Assembly: GCA_018902385.1 (NCBI GenBank)
Contig: JABSSW010000016.1
Span: 620,001 to 684,000, forward strand
Direction: 5' to 3'
DNA from: Physcia stellaris
Lineage: Eukaryota; Ascomycota; Lecanoromycetes; Caliciales; Physciaceae
DNA length: 64,000 nucleotides
Shown here: positions 24,946 to 37,160 of the stretch, in pieces
Numbering within the stretch: position 1 is the first letter of the stretch
Layout of the letters: each line of letters begins with the position of its first letter
Notes under the pieces: model-generated
Seen by the model: the letters and a program-made list of their open reading frames with translations, nothing else
What the model was told of the DNA's origin: nothing
Database searches by the model: none
Made by a program: the position numbers and the translations under genes

Positions 24946-26499
24946 TTCATACGCAGACGGGCATCCAGCTTGTACTAATCTGTAAATAAAGAGGCGAAAA
25001 TACAGATTGGGGAGAGGAATGTTGAGATGACGATAGTGGGGGAGGCTCAAGCCGACTAAGTTTCCAAGCAGCTACTAAGACTGTTTTTGGTTCTTGTACC
25101 TGTATCAATCCAAAACTGCTAAGCGTAGTAGACTCTACCTTTCCTGACCTCTATACCCACTTTTTGACATCTTGGCTGCGCTTTGACTGCCAGGTGCTGC
25201 ATACCATTGCTGCAGCTTTCCGGTCATCGACCGATCCGAGACGCCCGACAAGCCTTGCACATCAAGGCGTGGTACGAGGCCAACTTTATGCTTTCAGCGG
25301 AGCATTGGCAGTCATCGTGATACGTACTGTATGCTTGGCCACTGAACTTGAAGCCTGCTCGTCTAAACCTTCTCTTCAGAAAGGCGTATCCCAATCTGTC
25401 GCCCCTTTTAGATCCACCATTGGAACTTTGCAAAGGGATTGAACCACGAAGATCAGCCACCCAAGGTGACCGCCTCGTAGGAGTGAGACCCTCACTTGAT
25501 GTGCAGGTTGAAGACCATATCCAACGAGCCTCTCGTCAATCCAAACCTTGACTCATTGAATAGCGCTTTTGCATTCTCGACAAAAACTTCTTTGGCCACT
25601 AGCCCAGTATTGTAAGCAACGGGAAACTCCGAGCTGGGTGACCAATTGCGATTCTGGCTTAATCAGTGATATCGCGCCAAATCAACATGGTCAAGCTTGG
25701 AGGGAGGTCCTAGTCCGGTCTGCTCTCATAGCGTGCGTTCCTCTTACCAGGTCAGTTTGTTTCGCCATGCTGATAAAGTATACTGAGGTCTGGGTATTGC
25801 TCAAGATAAGCCAACCTTCACGGGAGACAGTAACCCGTCCCGCGGCTATCTTTCCCACTGTAAGACGGCGACTAAGTTCGTTGATAGTTTGACACGCTAA
25901 CAGCAGCTTCGTCTGGGCCAATTTTTGCGAATCGTTTTCACATCATCCATTTTTGGTGTTCTTGTCGATTGCCTGGGGACCCGCTGCGGGTCGAGAAATA
26001 TCAAGCTACTCTTCTGTGTTGATCAACCGTAGTCGGATTTGGTCTCATTAATCTGCGGTACCTACGACAACAAATAGAGATGAATAGTACTTGGAAGGCT
26101 TAATCAAATCAACGCTCGCTCTAAAATTATCAACAAGTTGCCATTAAAATAGGACCCATCCTGGGTGTGTCATCCGCCCTAAGTCTCGGTGACTGGGGTC
26201 TATAAGGAAGTAAAGAAAAAGCAATGCGATTGTGTGCAAAAACAAGACGTGCCAGTCTATCCTCTTTTGTGTTTGTTGCCGAACATATCGTTTCTCGTGA
26301 TATCTGGGAAGGTTGGTCATTAGGTAGTCTGCCCAGCATTGAGTATATCGTTATTCCAGGATGGAGTGGAGTCCACTGGTCTCGATTGTCCTCAGTGCAC
26401 CGTTTGCTTGTACCCGTACATTTTTCTGTCAGAGACTGGTGGTAATGCTGAAATGAAAAATGTGATGAGTACAGTCAACTAAGCGGATCCCAAGAGCCT
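24946..26499. other. Intergenic region
   Basis: I see nothing supported in 1.5 kb. Short frames on the plus strand at 25164-25551 lack domains or splice partners. Confidence 0.55.
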
Positions 26500-27740
26500 T
26501 CACATATTCGGCTGAGAATAACCCATTGCATTATCCCAAACCATCCCCGCATCGTTATTTGGGAGGAACGAGGCCATTAGGGAGTCTGCGCCGCCCATGT
26601 TAGGCAGGAACTGTTGAAAGTTCGCAGAGCCGTCGCAAGCCATAGAGGAAAAAGGCCCACAATTATCATAACACTGAGGACCAAGGGCCGCGCTTGGACA
26701 GTGATTGTTTGTGGGCGGAGCAGGAGGTAGCAGGTAGCCATTATCGGTTAAGTAATCAGGCTCTGAGTAGGTCGGCGTTGGAAGTTCGGAGTAGGTATTC
26801 CGTGAATAACCATGAATACCCATGCTGTCCAATTCGGTGGACTGTCGCATGCTCTGTGGTCTGACACCTTGAGAAGGGTAGGGAGAGATATGTTGATTAG
26901 CTGCAGTAGAGTAAAGCTTTGGCGTGTCGAGCGAAGACTCTTCTTGTTTGAGAGAAACGAAAGGGCTAGAAGGAAGCGACAGCGACAGATGCGCAGAGGC
27001 TTTTGATTGCGTTACAATTGTCGGAAGGCCTTGGTTCGACGACTTGCTCACGGGTTTGGTAATGGGCTGTTTGAGCATTCCATGTTCCGGTAGACTCCAA
27101 GCTTTGGTTTGTCTCGCTTTGGCGCCATTGCCTTCTTTGAATTGCTCTTCGAGGCATTTTTGGCAATTTTGCTCGGCCATTAACCTCAGTATCCCCGTTG
27201 CTACCGTCTCATGTCGATGGCAGATAAGCTCACGAGGCTCCCCGACAGGCATACAGCCCATCCCTTCAGCGATTTCATGTACGTGGAGAGCCTCGGCGGC
27301 TGGAAAGGCCTCTGGCGTTGGCGGTGGCCACATATTTTTTGTTTGAAGGACTTTGTACATAGCAATGGTGGTATCTTGCATGATATTCATCTGCTTTTGC
27401 AAAGTCTCCACGGTGCCTTTGGGCCAGACTTTGTCCTGGGTTTTGTCGCGCTGCGAATACAAGCAAAGCTCATTGTCGGCGATGCATCGTTGACACGCCT
27501 TCAGTCCATTGCACTACCACAAGCTGTCAGCGTGTGCACTTCAGAGCGAGGGAAATGCAGTGGAATCGGCTGAGTACGGGCGTTTGACAGCTCAACAAGG
27601 CAATCGCTCCCATTGTCCGTAAGTCTTACCTTGGACTTCTTATTTCTGCATCGATCACACGCTTTGCCGACCCGTTTCCGAACGTGATTACCATCATTTT
27701 CGAACGAATCCATCGCATCACCATCCATCACCTGGGACAT
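26500..27740 (-). CDS. Zn(II)2Cys6 transcription factor
   Basis: Exons 27740-27630 and 27513-26500 (1125 nt, 374 aa). The 116-bp intron splits the DNA-binding domain; joining restores KACDRCRNKKSKCNGLKAC and QRCIADNELC, a CX2CX6CX5CX2CX6C binuclear zinc cluster near residues 25-50. A short coiled region (WPKGTVETLQKQM) follows. The rest is low-complexity Ser/Pro/Tyr-rich sequence with no fungal middle-homology domain visible. Start chosen at MSQVMDGD; MDGD (27725) is equally possible. Nuclear regulator; targets unknown. The nearest neighbours are metabolic genes (epimerase, QPRTase), but nothing shows it controls them. Confidence 0.85.
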
Positions 27741-29135
27741 CAGGGGCTTGGAAAGGATGCAGGATAGGAGAGGGAGTACGTAGGACAAAAAGGATAGAGA
27801 GGAATAAGTAGTTGGAGGTCAAGCTGGAGAAATCACAGTGGAGGCTACAGAGCTATAAGCTTGAAAGAGACTAAAGCTGCAGAGACAGGGGTAGCTCTTT
27901 CAACCCATCTACTAGCAGTACGTTGCACGTATTGGGAGCTTGGACTAACGCAATGAAAGAGGTTACTGAGGTGTGGAAGTAACTTTGGGAGGGTGTAGGT
28001 AGCTCTTACTTTAGGTGTCGTTGGAAAGTTCAATGAGGCAAACTGGAGGGAAAGCAGCGCCGTTGACAAAGCTCGGTAAGAATGAATAGCTGAACGAAAG
28101 CTGATGCGTAATCGAGATATATGGAAAGGGTACACCCTTGGTACCCACCCACCTGCGCCTGAGGAGTCTTGTTGGGTTGGCCTCAGTCATGGCTTGGCCT
28201 CTAAGGCTTATCGAAAAGCTAGAGCAGGCAATGGGCAACATAGAAGCAGATTCAGCACAAATACCTTTGGTTTTGTGGGTCTTGGATTGGACATTGATGG
28301 GTCACCGAAGATGATTCGGCGTCTTTTGCAGTCGGAAGAGAAGAGGATCATGGCACGGTAGACGGTATGATGACTTTGGATATTGCGGCGTTCCCGCTAG
28401 GTCTTCTTCAGGGTTATGACTTATGACTGGTTTTATGCAGGGTGCGAGTGCGGAGCATTGCATAGCACTAAATCCCGCATTGACGCCTGCTTTGTCAGAC
28501 AACACCGCATTTCTATATCGCTCACCCCCCAACAGAACCAAAGTAGCGACATGGAGTGCTTGTCGGGAGACGTGCCGTCGATCGACCACTACTATCACCG
28601 AAACCCGGCTTTTGTTTCTTCAGACCAAAGCTCATGTGCCAAGTGTAATTGACTTCGGAGGTTGCTGGGACGAAACGACCATCTTCATCGCCGTTTCGGT
28701 AATCAGAAAGACAGATTCTCTTGGTCTCTATGAGTTCAAATCCACCGACATCAGGTATAAGAATTCTCGGTACCGAATGATGTTTGGTTTTCTGCGAATG
28801 TCGACCCACGGCCGTTCTGGCCGTGTGCCGATGCAGTTCGCGGAATCCTCATTCCCTGGAGGAACACGCCCGTCGGTGAAGATTTCTAGGGAAAGTCCCC
28901 TCTCACGTAGCGCAGGCTCTAAACTCTGCATGCGGCATTAGACAAGGGGAGTAGACGCTGGAGAAAAGGTGCATGATGAGAGGGTGTCATGTGATCCCAG
29001 CATGACGCCAATATCTCACTCATATCCAGCCATGACAGCGCCACCCATAACGAGCAGATAGGCTTGAGTTGGCTAGCTCACAGTTGTTTGTCCGGAGACT
29101 ATACGTACAATGCTTGGTTTCTGCGATCGAGTACT
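27741..29135. other. Intergenic region with one possible broken ORF
   Basis: Promoter side of the Zn2Cys6 gene on the left. Apart from the candidate broken frame at 28522-28931, nothing supported. Confidence 0.5.
28522..28931 (-). pseudogene. Possible broken gene of unknown function
   Basis: Two overlapping minus-strand frames read like one protein if one base is restored near the T run 28788-28791: the first (MQSLEPALRERG... RPWVDIRRK) from 28931, the second (VPRILIPDVGGFELIE...) to 28522. The composition is protein-like, but a plus-strand frame (28423-28941) covers the same DNA, so the case is weak. No domain recognised. Confidence 0.2.
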
Positions 29136-30416
29136 CTACTTGTCTGGCTGTTGTTGAGCCTGCTGCCTCACTATCTTCAATGAAAAATCCACATGGGCAA
29201 CCCCTTGGTGGATGCTACTCGTACTAACAACATCCACTTCTTCAGTCAGATATCCGCTCTCGATATTCTCCTCTGTCAGTCCACCACTGACTTCAATCAA
29301 GAAGTGCTTCTCGCCTCTCCACTTTTCCTTTAGGCGCCTAGCGGTCCCACCGACTTCTCCTGCTTTAAAATTGTCAAGCATGATGACATCCGCACCAGCG
29401 CTGACTGCCTCGTCTGCTTCCTCCTCACTCTGACATTCCACTTCCACTTTGATAGAGAAACCCCCAGCGGCTTTCGCCGCGTGGACCGCACGGGTGACGC
29501 TTCCTCCACATGCGACGACATGATTGTCCTTGAGCATAGTCATGCTACTGAGATCATGCCTGTGTGGGTCGACGCCGCCGACAAGCATTCCGTACTTTTC
29601 TACGAGGCGAAAACCGGGTGTGGTTTTGCGAGTCCCAGCAAGTGTGTTTGGGTAGCCAGCATTACGGACTCTCTGCAGTAGATGCGAGGATCTGGTAACC
29701 CAAAAGAGGTCAGACTTCCCACAGCTTCAAAACCCGGGAACGCGGAGTGAATTCAGCATGGTCCGCAGTGGTTCATCAAACTTACTTTGTAGCTATTCCA
29801 GAGCAGCGAGCAAGGATATTCAAAGCCACACGCTCTCCAAGGAGAATCTTTCGAACCGGTCCTCGCACTGTAGCACAATGCTTGATCGGCGTGATTGGTT
29901 CGGCCTCTTTGACATGCCATTCTACCCTACGGTACCAAGATCAGCCAAGAGTTGTAGCTAAGCATGATTTAGGAGTATCAGTAGTCCGACTTACGTGCAG
30001 CCTAATTGTTGGAAGACTTCATCGAAAAATGGTACTCCGGCAACAATTCCCTAATCGCAAATCAGCGATCTAGTAGATTTGTATACGAGCCTGGTAAAGT
30101 TTGATGGTATGACGATGCCTAGACGTCAAGGTAGCACAGACTTGTGCGCCCTAAGTCTTGCCACCTACTAAAGCACGCCAGCATAGTGTGACAGCGCCTT
30201 CGCTTCAGGCCATGGACATGCAATGCCTCAGGTCAATCGCAAGAACAGAAATAGACATACTTTACTTTTGCCTAGTAGCTTCGCCTCCGCTATGCTTTCG
30301 CCGACGACGAAGCCGCCATAATCAAAGCTAGGGCAATCTTCTTCAAGCCATTCTGCTACCATGCGCTTGTAAGTTTGAGGTAGTAGATGGGCTACAGTGC
30401 CATTGTCCAAAGCCAT
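29136..30416 (-). CDS. bna6: Quinolinate phosphoribosyltransferase
   Basis: Converts quinolinate plus PRPP to nicotinate mononucleotide, CO2 and PPi in de novo NAD synthesis. Exons: 30416-30261, 30050-29995, 29926-29786, 29691-29136; 909 nt, 302 aa, the usual length. Motifs across splices: [81 protein letters not shown], and the phosphate-binding end VIMLDNF and IEVSGGL. Basic residues of the PRPP/quinolinate pocket (RKTTPG, HRHDL) are intact. Start MALDNGTV at 30416 is the first in-frame ATG. No kynurenine-pathway genes lie nearby. Confidence 0.96.
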
Positions 30417-31095
30417 CTTCCTAGTTGGATCAAGTGGTAAACAGCGACTGCCAAAACATGCAGGTATTAAGGCCGCTGAGCTACAAAAGCACTTATAGCT
30501 ATGTCAGGAAATGACTGTAAGATGAATCAAGCAGCCCAAATAGAATGTACAGGGAGAAATGACGAATCCGGAACGTGGAAGGAGGAGTGCAAATTAACCT
30601 CTTGAGAGGTTGAATTTCTAGATTAGTGACGTAGGAGAGACCGACCGTTTATCAAGTATACTTATAAAATGCTAGGAGCAAAGTGACACTCAGAATGTCC
30701 AGAGCATAATATTGAGATGTCTACAATAGTTATTTGTAGGATGGCCGCTGGAATTGACCGAAATAAACGGGATTCAAGCGAAACCTAAAATTGACTTAGC
30801 GCCTCCCTAGCTAAAGTGTGTCAGCTTAAACAATTCGTGAACACCAGGAGAAACCTCGATCGTTCATGTCATTACTGCTATCAGCGATCAGGCGCAGTGA
30901 AGCTGCATAAAAAACTGGCCCTCGATCAGATTAACAAAGGTGCATGTATTAGATGTAAACCAATGCATTTCCAGGAGCCACGCCCTCTGTTGGCTCGTCA
31001 GTCGCAGGGTATACCCAACGCCTTGTTCATTGCAAGACTCCCAGAACAAATGGAAGCCAGCGTCTCATCCTGTCGATCGTATTCATCGTTCTCCT
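30417..31095. other. Intergenic region
   Basis: Upstream of QPRTase and downstream of the minus-strand gene at 31096. No gene seen. A tRNA A-box-like sequence near 30470 on the minus strand lacks a supporting B box. Confidence 0.55.
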
Positions 31096-31863
31096 TTAGC
31101 CTTCAAGAAACCTGACCTTTCTCCCTTCTGAAGCATTACTTGTGCCATCTCCAGAAGCTTCATTCTGAATATCGCGCCGCCGTCTTCTGTCGCTCCGTTT
31201 CTGCCTTGCTTCCTTCGCCTCTCGATTCTTCCATTCAGCCACCTGCTTCTTTCTTCTTTCGGCCCTCGCATTGGCTACTGCAGGCGTAGGTATGAAGCCC
31301 ACGCCATTGATACCATAGCCGTCGTCTGAAGGGTCTTTGGGATCGTGACCGGTGATTTCTGCATCCGACCACCAAAGACCAGGTGGCGATCTGGAGCCGG
31401 GCGAGGGGAGTGGGGATGATACAGGCTTAAGTCGAGGAGTCTCTGGGATCTCCAGCATACCGTTTGGTTCATTCGGGGGTGTCGGTGGACGGTGAGTGGA
31501 AGGTCCACTGCTGAAGGCAACTCCCGTCACTGGGTGGCCATTTTGATCGAAAGAGAAGATCATGTCGGTGTTGCCGTTACCAAAATAGGAGTTGTTTGCC
31601 GGAGGTAGGCCTTGACCATCCAAGGCTCTGCGAAAGTTGAAAGAAGGCATCGATGTGTTGTCTTCCAAGTCAAGACTCTGCAAATGGCCAGCGACTGCCG
31701 TGCGGGGACTTCGCTCTCCACCAGAGTCGACTTCCCGTGCGAGATCTGAAGGTAGGTCGGACGTCTTTAGGCGGGATGTAGGAGGTGGTGTGTTTAATGT
31801 GTAGTCTGACCTCTTTCGCTTCGGTGACATATGTAGTTTGCCAGGCAATGTGGAGTCCTGCAT
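31096..31863 (-). CDS. Fungal protein of unknown function, nuclear-type basic C-terminus
   Basis: Single-exon frame, 255 aa from the ATG at 31863, which has A at -3; ATGs at 31926 and 31830 (MSPKRKRSDY) are alternatives. The N-terminus has a KRKR basic patch. The middle is disordered and Pro/Ser-rich (STHRPPTPPNEPNG, SPLPSPGSRSPPGLWWSDAEITGHDP). Then comes SDDGYGINGVGFIPTPA and a long basic helix rich in Arg/Lys/Glu (RAERRKKQVAEWKNREAKEA). I believe the GYGINGVGF-plus-helix block recurs in other Pezizomycotina, but cannot check it. No enzyme domain; a nuclear location is inferred from the basic tracts. Confidence 0.72.
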   Translation of the reverse strand: MQDSTLPGKLHMSPKRKRSDYTLNTPPPTSRLKTSDLPSDLAREVDSGGERSPRTAVAGHLQSLDLEDNTSMPSFNFRRALDGQGLPPANNSYFGNGNTDMIFSFDQNGHPVTGVAFSSGPSTHRPPTPPNEPNGMLEIPETPRLKPVSSPLPSPGSRSPPGLWWSDAEITGHDPKDPSDDGYGINGVGFIPTPAVANARAERRKKQVAEWKNREAKEARQKRSDRRRRRDIQNEASGDGTSNASEGRKVRFLEG

Positions 31864-33169
31864 GTTGATTGCTGGTAAGTCTAAAATGTCTATCGATTTG
31901 TGATAACGAGGGTTTGCAAAGATCATCCGGGAGATGCTCCAGGCAGCCAGTGGCTTTCAGCAGGTCTGCCCATCCTGGCACCTGTCGTAGATCACAGTAT
32001 CACGACGAGTCACGGTGGGCCATGAATCAGCAGGATGAAGTCCGTGGCTCTCAAGGTCCCGCTTGTTCGGCATTCAGGGTCCAGACGGCTTGGCAACTCC
32101 ACTGCAAACATGCATACGGAGTACCTCACTTCCTTTCTTAAAATCCCCATTGATTGAATACTGGAAAGTGTGTGGATCTGATGAATACTATTCGTAGAGG
32201 CTCAATGATCCCATAATAGCCAGGCACTGAGACAATAAAGAACGTGGATAGATGCAGATGAAGTCCAACTATTTAACAAATTCCATAGTCAGGACCCGAC
32301 CTCTTCTGGAATCCAACATCCAATGTTGTAAGGGGAAAAGTGCTTCTCTTCCCATGCTCTATTGCCCAATCAATGAGCTGGGAAACTCCGATTGTAAAGT
32401 CTCAATGGCCATTGACTCACATATTGAACACTTTTCCTTTACTTGGGTAACGTGCGGTCTAGGATCTGTAGGATCTGTAACGCCCAGCCCGTCAAAACCC
32501 CCAGCCACCACATAGATGAGCTTTCAGCGATCAACTACTCGGAGGTAGCAGACCTGGTGAGGTTTAATGCACCAAATTCAACTGTATCCAAACGGTCTGC
32601 ACTGGATTTATGGGCAGCATCTCCCTGCTTGATATTGGGCATATTCTCAATTTTATAATTACGAACAGTTCAAGTAAGGTTATGATCGCTCATAATTCAG
32701 GCCAATAGTTGAGATTCCATTCCAGTCATCGTAAAGACGTTGAAGCAATGTAGATACTCTAGCGTTGCCCTACATTATGGCACTTCTTGCCTTGGCAGGG
32801 GTTTTGTGAGAGCGGAATCTCACTCCGCGTCGCTCGCTCGACGCTTGCCGCTTGCCGCTTGGACCCTGAACCCCACCTCCGGAGTCCGGCTATGATAGGC
32901 AAAGGCAGGATGAACCGATCCCAAATTCTGATTCTGGAGTACGCTGTGGGAGCATTGCTTATCATCTACACTCCATCGCACGAAATACTACGCATCGTTA
33001 ATCAAATACTTAGTCGCTATTTAGTTCCGGGACTCGACTACCTTGTTATACAGCTCATAGGGTGATTGCAATTCGTCTCTTATCGAATGACGTTTTCCAG
33101 CACCCCAGACGCTCAAGGCTGATGACAGTCGGCTTGACACCCAAACCACCTTGATAAAGGTTCCCCATT
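31864..33169. other. Intergenic region between divergent genes
   Basis: Nothing supported in 1.3 kb between the minus-strand unknown and the plus-strand kinase. It must hold both promoters. A G/C-rich patch near 32820-32880 is the only compositional feature. Confidence 0.55.
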
Positions 33170-34522
33170 ATGTCGGCCCATGGTCAGCCTAGCCCTGCAA
33201 TCCAGCCATGCCGATACAAGACAGGAAAGACGCTAGGCGCAGGATCCTATTCAGTGGTAAAGGAATGCGTACACATCGATACGGGGAGATACTACGCCGC
33301 TAAGGTCATCAACAAGCGAATGATGCAGGGAAGAGAGCATATGGTCGGCACCCAAGCGAGCTGTGTCGGGAAAGTGCGCTGATGCTTGCCGTTACAGGTC
33401 AGGAACGAGATAGCCGTGCTGAAAAAAGTCTCAATGGGCCATCAGAATATCCTTACACTCGTTGACTATTTTGAGACCATGAACAATCGTACGTTCATCT
33501 GAAGTGGTGTGGTTTATACACCTTCCTACAGAGATTGATTGTGCTTGCAAAAACACAGTGTACCTCGTGACAGACCTCGCTCTTGGAGGTGAACTATTCG
33601 ACCGAATTTGTCGGAAAGGCAGCTACTTCGAGTCCGATGCTGCGGATCTCATACGTGCAACGCTGTCGGCTGTTGCGTACCTTCATGACCACGGTATTGT
33701 CCATCGAGACTTGAAGCCGGAGAACCTCCTTTTCCGGACTCCTGAGGATAATGCAGATCTTCTGATAGCCGATTTCGGACTTTCAAGGATAATGGATGAG
33801 GAAGCTTTCCATGTGCTCACAACGACATGCGGCACTCCGGGATATATGGCTCCCGAGATTTTCAAAAAGACGGGTCACGGAAAGCCTGTGTACGTCACGA
33901 ATCTACCCATATCAACCAGGTATATCCCGTGACTTACAAGTACAGCGATGTTTGGGCCATCGGCGTGATTACATATTTCCTTCTCTGCGGTTACACACCG
34001 TTTGATCGGGACTCGAACCTTGAAGAGATGCAGGCTATCCTGGTTGCTGACTATTCTTTTACTCCGCTCGAGTATTGGAGGGGCGTCTCTAGGTCTGCAC
34101 GTGAGTTTATCAAGCGGTGCCTGACGATCGAGCCGACGAAAAGGATGACCTCGCACGAAGCTCTGATGCATCCGTGGGTCACGGGTGGCGACGGTGCGGA
34201 TGAGGGCGACAACAAGGATCTACTTCCAGTCATCAAGAAGAATTTCAACGCCAGGAGAACGTTGCACGCAGCTATCGATACCATCAGAGCCATCAACAAA
34301 CTCCGGGAAGGCGGTGCAGCGGGTATGATGGACGGAGCTTTCAGCAAAGATCCCAACAGGCAAGAAGGGAAATATGTAGGCGAGGGCGGTGACAAGATGG
34401 AAATCGACAGCCGTGGCAACGCGCGCGGGCAGACGGAAGAGCAGATCCAACTACAGCAGAGGAGGGTGGACGAAACGAGCAAAGGTCTGTGGGGAAATGC
34501 ACGAATCAAACAAGGATCATAA
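33170..34522 (+). CDS. Ca2+/calmodulin-dependent protein kinase (CaMKI type)
   Basis: Ser/Thr kinase acting in calcium signalling. Exons: 33170-33343, 33398-33488, 33559-33889, 33946-34522; 1173 nt, 390 aa. Gly loop GAGSYSVVKE, ATP Lys in YYAAKVINK, catalytic HRDLKPENLLF, DFGLS, activation loop TTTCGTPGYMAPE, and substrate groove GYTPFDRDS. After the kinase domain (about residues 20-290), NFNARRTLHAAIDTIRAINK fits the autoinhibitory/calmodulin-binding helix. The third splice (PCT-GT to CGATGTT) restores KPVDVWAIGVITYF; an earlier AAG acceptor in the same intron would give extra residues. Thr in the activation loop could be phosphorylated by a CaMKK. Confidence 0.94.
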
Positions 34523-35158
34523 CATGTGTATATCACGAAGTAATGCCAATAGAAATTTGGTGAGTCCCTTAGCTGACCAACAGCTGTTTGGCTTTGGAGC
34601 CTTTGTCCTTTGATAGGTGTTATCAGAAAGCAATTTTCTCTCCCATATACTCAGGACTCCAGCTTAGCTGCTCCTGTAATTTTCCTTCCCAGTAGCTATG
34701 GCCTGCTGTTCGATCAACACAGCCCTGCAATCTCTGCTTTCAGGGAATGAAAGACGGGTAGACACATTCAAGGCATTGGCCAATATCAGGAGAAATCAAG
34801 TTGAGAAGACATACTTGTCTCATCTTCGTATCCAGTCAGTCGAGGACTCTTCTTTGTTCATCTTTATTTAATTGCGGTTATGAGAAGGTCCAATAAGGTA
34901 ATGATCCCTGGCTGCGGCGTAATGATACCGGCACTTACCGGCGAAATACCACGCAATACCATGGAATTGAATGAAATTGCCACCGGCCCGTAAGCTTTAC
35001 ATTGATAAGATCCTTTCTGCTCACTTCCTCCTTCTCCTTTTTCACTTTCATCCTCCACCAACTTACTAAACCTTCTTGTTAACATCTCCAAAAATCAAAG
35101 ATTGTAGAACCATCACTCGTCTATCAAACCAGTACTTCTAGAATCCAAGTAAAACATC
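34523..35158. other. Intergenic region
   Basis: 3' flank of the kinase and promoter of the secreted-protein gene; a pyrimidine-rich leader lies at 35010-35080. No gene seen. Confidence 0.55.
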
Positions 35159-36093
35159 ATGATGATTCTTTCTGTTGCTCCAGTTCTTGTGGCAGCTCTT
35201 GCAGCTGAGGTGGCTTTGGCGGCTCCAGTGAGTTTGAGTCACCTCCTGATCACTTTGCTTCGAAGTTTGCTAACAACTATCCTACCACAGGCTGCCGTCG
35301 CCGATGTCCCTGAAGTCGCTCAAGGCCCGGCTGTCAAGCAATCCAAGCCTGCTTTTGAATTCGCAACTCACCTGCTGGAGCCTGTCTCCGCCATGAGCGC
35401 CGAGAGTGCTTACCTTGCAACTCACGTCCCCACTCCCACTTCAGCGGTTCCTGCTAAGGACGATACCATTGCATTGGAGTCTACCGACGGTATCGGAGCC
35501 CGCTGTAATGATTGCGTCGTGTCGCCTCCCGTGAGTCTCCCTTCCGTGCCATACCCACAACTCTACGCAGCACCTAGAATTCAAACTAATACTCCGGTCC
35601 CCCTACCCAGGAAGGCACTTCCAAGTCCAAACCCGCGCCTCCACCCCCAACGACACCACCTTCCCCCCCTTCAACATCCTCCAGCTCCTCCGTCTCAGGC
35701 TTTAACGTCGGCAGCCCACTCACTGACATCACCGAGATGGTCACTAAACCAACACCCCTTCCGACCACGCCTCCCGGCGTTCCAACAGTCTCCAGCTCCG
35801 TCGTCCCAGCGTTCAGCGTTGGCACCCCCCTCACTGACCAAATAACTGGACCCAGCCCAGACGCCTACTGCTGGGAAGCCGACAATGGACAGGTGCACTG
35901 CGTGTGGACTTACACGCACCACAAGCTTGCCAAGCGCACTGATGCCCCTGAGCCGGCTGGGTCCTTGACTGAGCGTGAGGCCGTGTCTGTGCCTACTACT
36001 CTCGTGACGGCTGTCAAGCGCGAGGAAGAGAGGAAGAAGCCGAAGCATACTCCTCAGGAACCTCATCTTCCGAAATTCACGCGTGCTGCTTAG
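35159..36093 (+). CDS. Secreted Ser/Pro/Thr-rich protein with internal repeat
   Basis: Exons 35159-35227, 35291-35530, 35611-36093; 792 nt, 263 aa. The signal peptide is MMILSVAPVLVAALAAEVA, cut near LAAP; the next codon (35162) is also ATG. The mature part has two related blocks, SVSGFNVGSPLTD and SVVPAFSVGTPLTD, separated by a Thr/Pro linker. Four cysteines form two pairs: RCNDC and YCWEADNGQVHC. Dibasic sites (LAKRTDAP, AVKREE) could be Kex2 targets. The C-terminus is basic (EERKKPKHTPQ). No enzyme family recognised; the composition suggests O-glycosylation and a cell-wall or extracellular place. The second exon join is supported because reading through 35531 soon leaves the Pro/Ser pattern. 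Confidence 0.78.
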
Positions 36094-37160
36094 TTGAACA
36101 CTTTGATTAGGTGGGCATGGAGTGACGCTTTTGGTTCTGAACGGGGATCTGGGTTTGCTGACCTTGTGAGAGGACGGCTTGTGAGTTTTGCTATGCCTCT
36201 CTGCCTTTGGGCTGTCATACACTAACGCGTGGCTAGACTCGTGTTTCTCGGGATGGATCGATAGACAGTATTCGTGCTGCCAAAAGGTGGTTTGCATATT
36301 TCCTGCACGTAAGATCGGCATTTGAAAAGTTTGCAAGGGATGGAAGTCGAGTGGATAGTAGTGGTTGAACCATCCATAGCTTTCCACTAAATAGAGCAAT
36401 CGATAGCTTTCTCCTTCTGCCATCCTCTTTCTCTGCAAACGTCTATCCTCCACTGACTTTCTCCCCCACCCCAAGGATACCCAAATCCCATCCTCTTCCC
36501 CAACCCCAAAACACCACTATATCCTTCCCCCATCCACGACCCTCAACTCCCATCCTCCCTCTATACCAAAATCCACCCCTCCATCCCATCTCTCCCCACC
36601 CATCAACCCCAATCCTCCAGCCACGCCAGCGATAATCACTACTCTGTCCGTATCACAGCGCCATCCCGCCTCCCAAATGAAACAAAAAGCACCCAAGCTC
36701 ACCACCACCACTCTTATATCGCCCGCATGCCCGCCGAGCTCCGGTAGCGCTTTGAAGCGCGGTTCTGGCAGGAGATTGGGAGGAGGGAATGTGAGTTGAG
36801 GGGTGGGCTTGGTAGTAGGGGCTGGGAATGAGTTTTGGATTGGGAGGGAGGTTGGTTGGTGGTTTTTGCGGGGAGGGGACGGAGGGGAGGGGGAATGCAG
36901 TCGGTAGTGAAGTCTAAGCGACAGAGGTTGCGAGATATCGTGGGTAGTTGCCATTGGTTACTATCCATTCGATAGTAGAAAGCCGCTCACAATTCGTCAT
37001 CTGAGGGAAGGAGGTCCATGTACGTTGCAAGATCTACGAGATCGGAGAATTGGAGGTGTAAATATCTTGCTGCAAGAGATCGGTTGAGAAATAGATAAGA
37101 AGAGAGATATACACACGAATCCTCAGCCGCTGACAAGCCAATTTCACCTTTCCACCAGTC
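36094..37160. other. Intergenic region with one doubtful ORF
   Basis: A minus-strand frame at 36517-36954 (145 codons) has a Pro-rich start and one hydrophobic, Gly-rich stretch (RVVIIAGVAGGLGLMGG). It overlaps other frames and matches nothing I know, so I do not call it. The rest is pyrimidine-rich (36400-36640) and purine-rich flanks. Confidence 0.45.

Noticed and set aside
28807-28825. 7-bp inverted repeat CACGGCC/GGCCGTG with 5-base loop
   Set aside because: Short GC-rich stem, expected by chance in 64 kb, and no gene end nearby that it could terminate.
28423-28941. 172-codon plus-strand ORF
   Set aside because: Competes with minus-strand frames over the same DNA and has no recognisable domain.
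30410-30500. tRNA-like A box TAGCTCAGCGG on the minus strand upstream of QPRTase
   Set aside because: No B box matching GGTTCRANNCC at the right distance and no cloverleaf could be drawn.
36517-36954. 145-codon minus-strand ORF
   Set aside because: Low complexity, overlapping frames on the same strand, no domain; not called as a gene.
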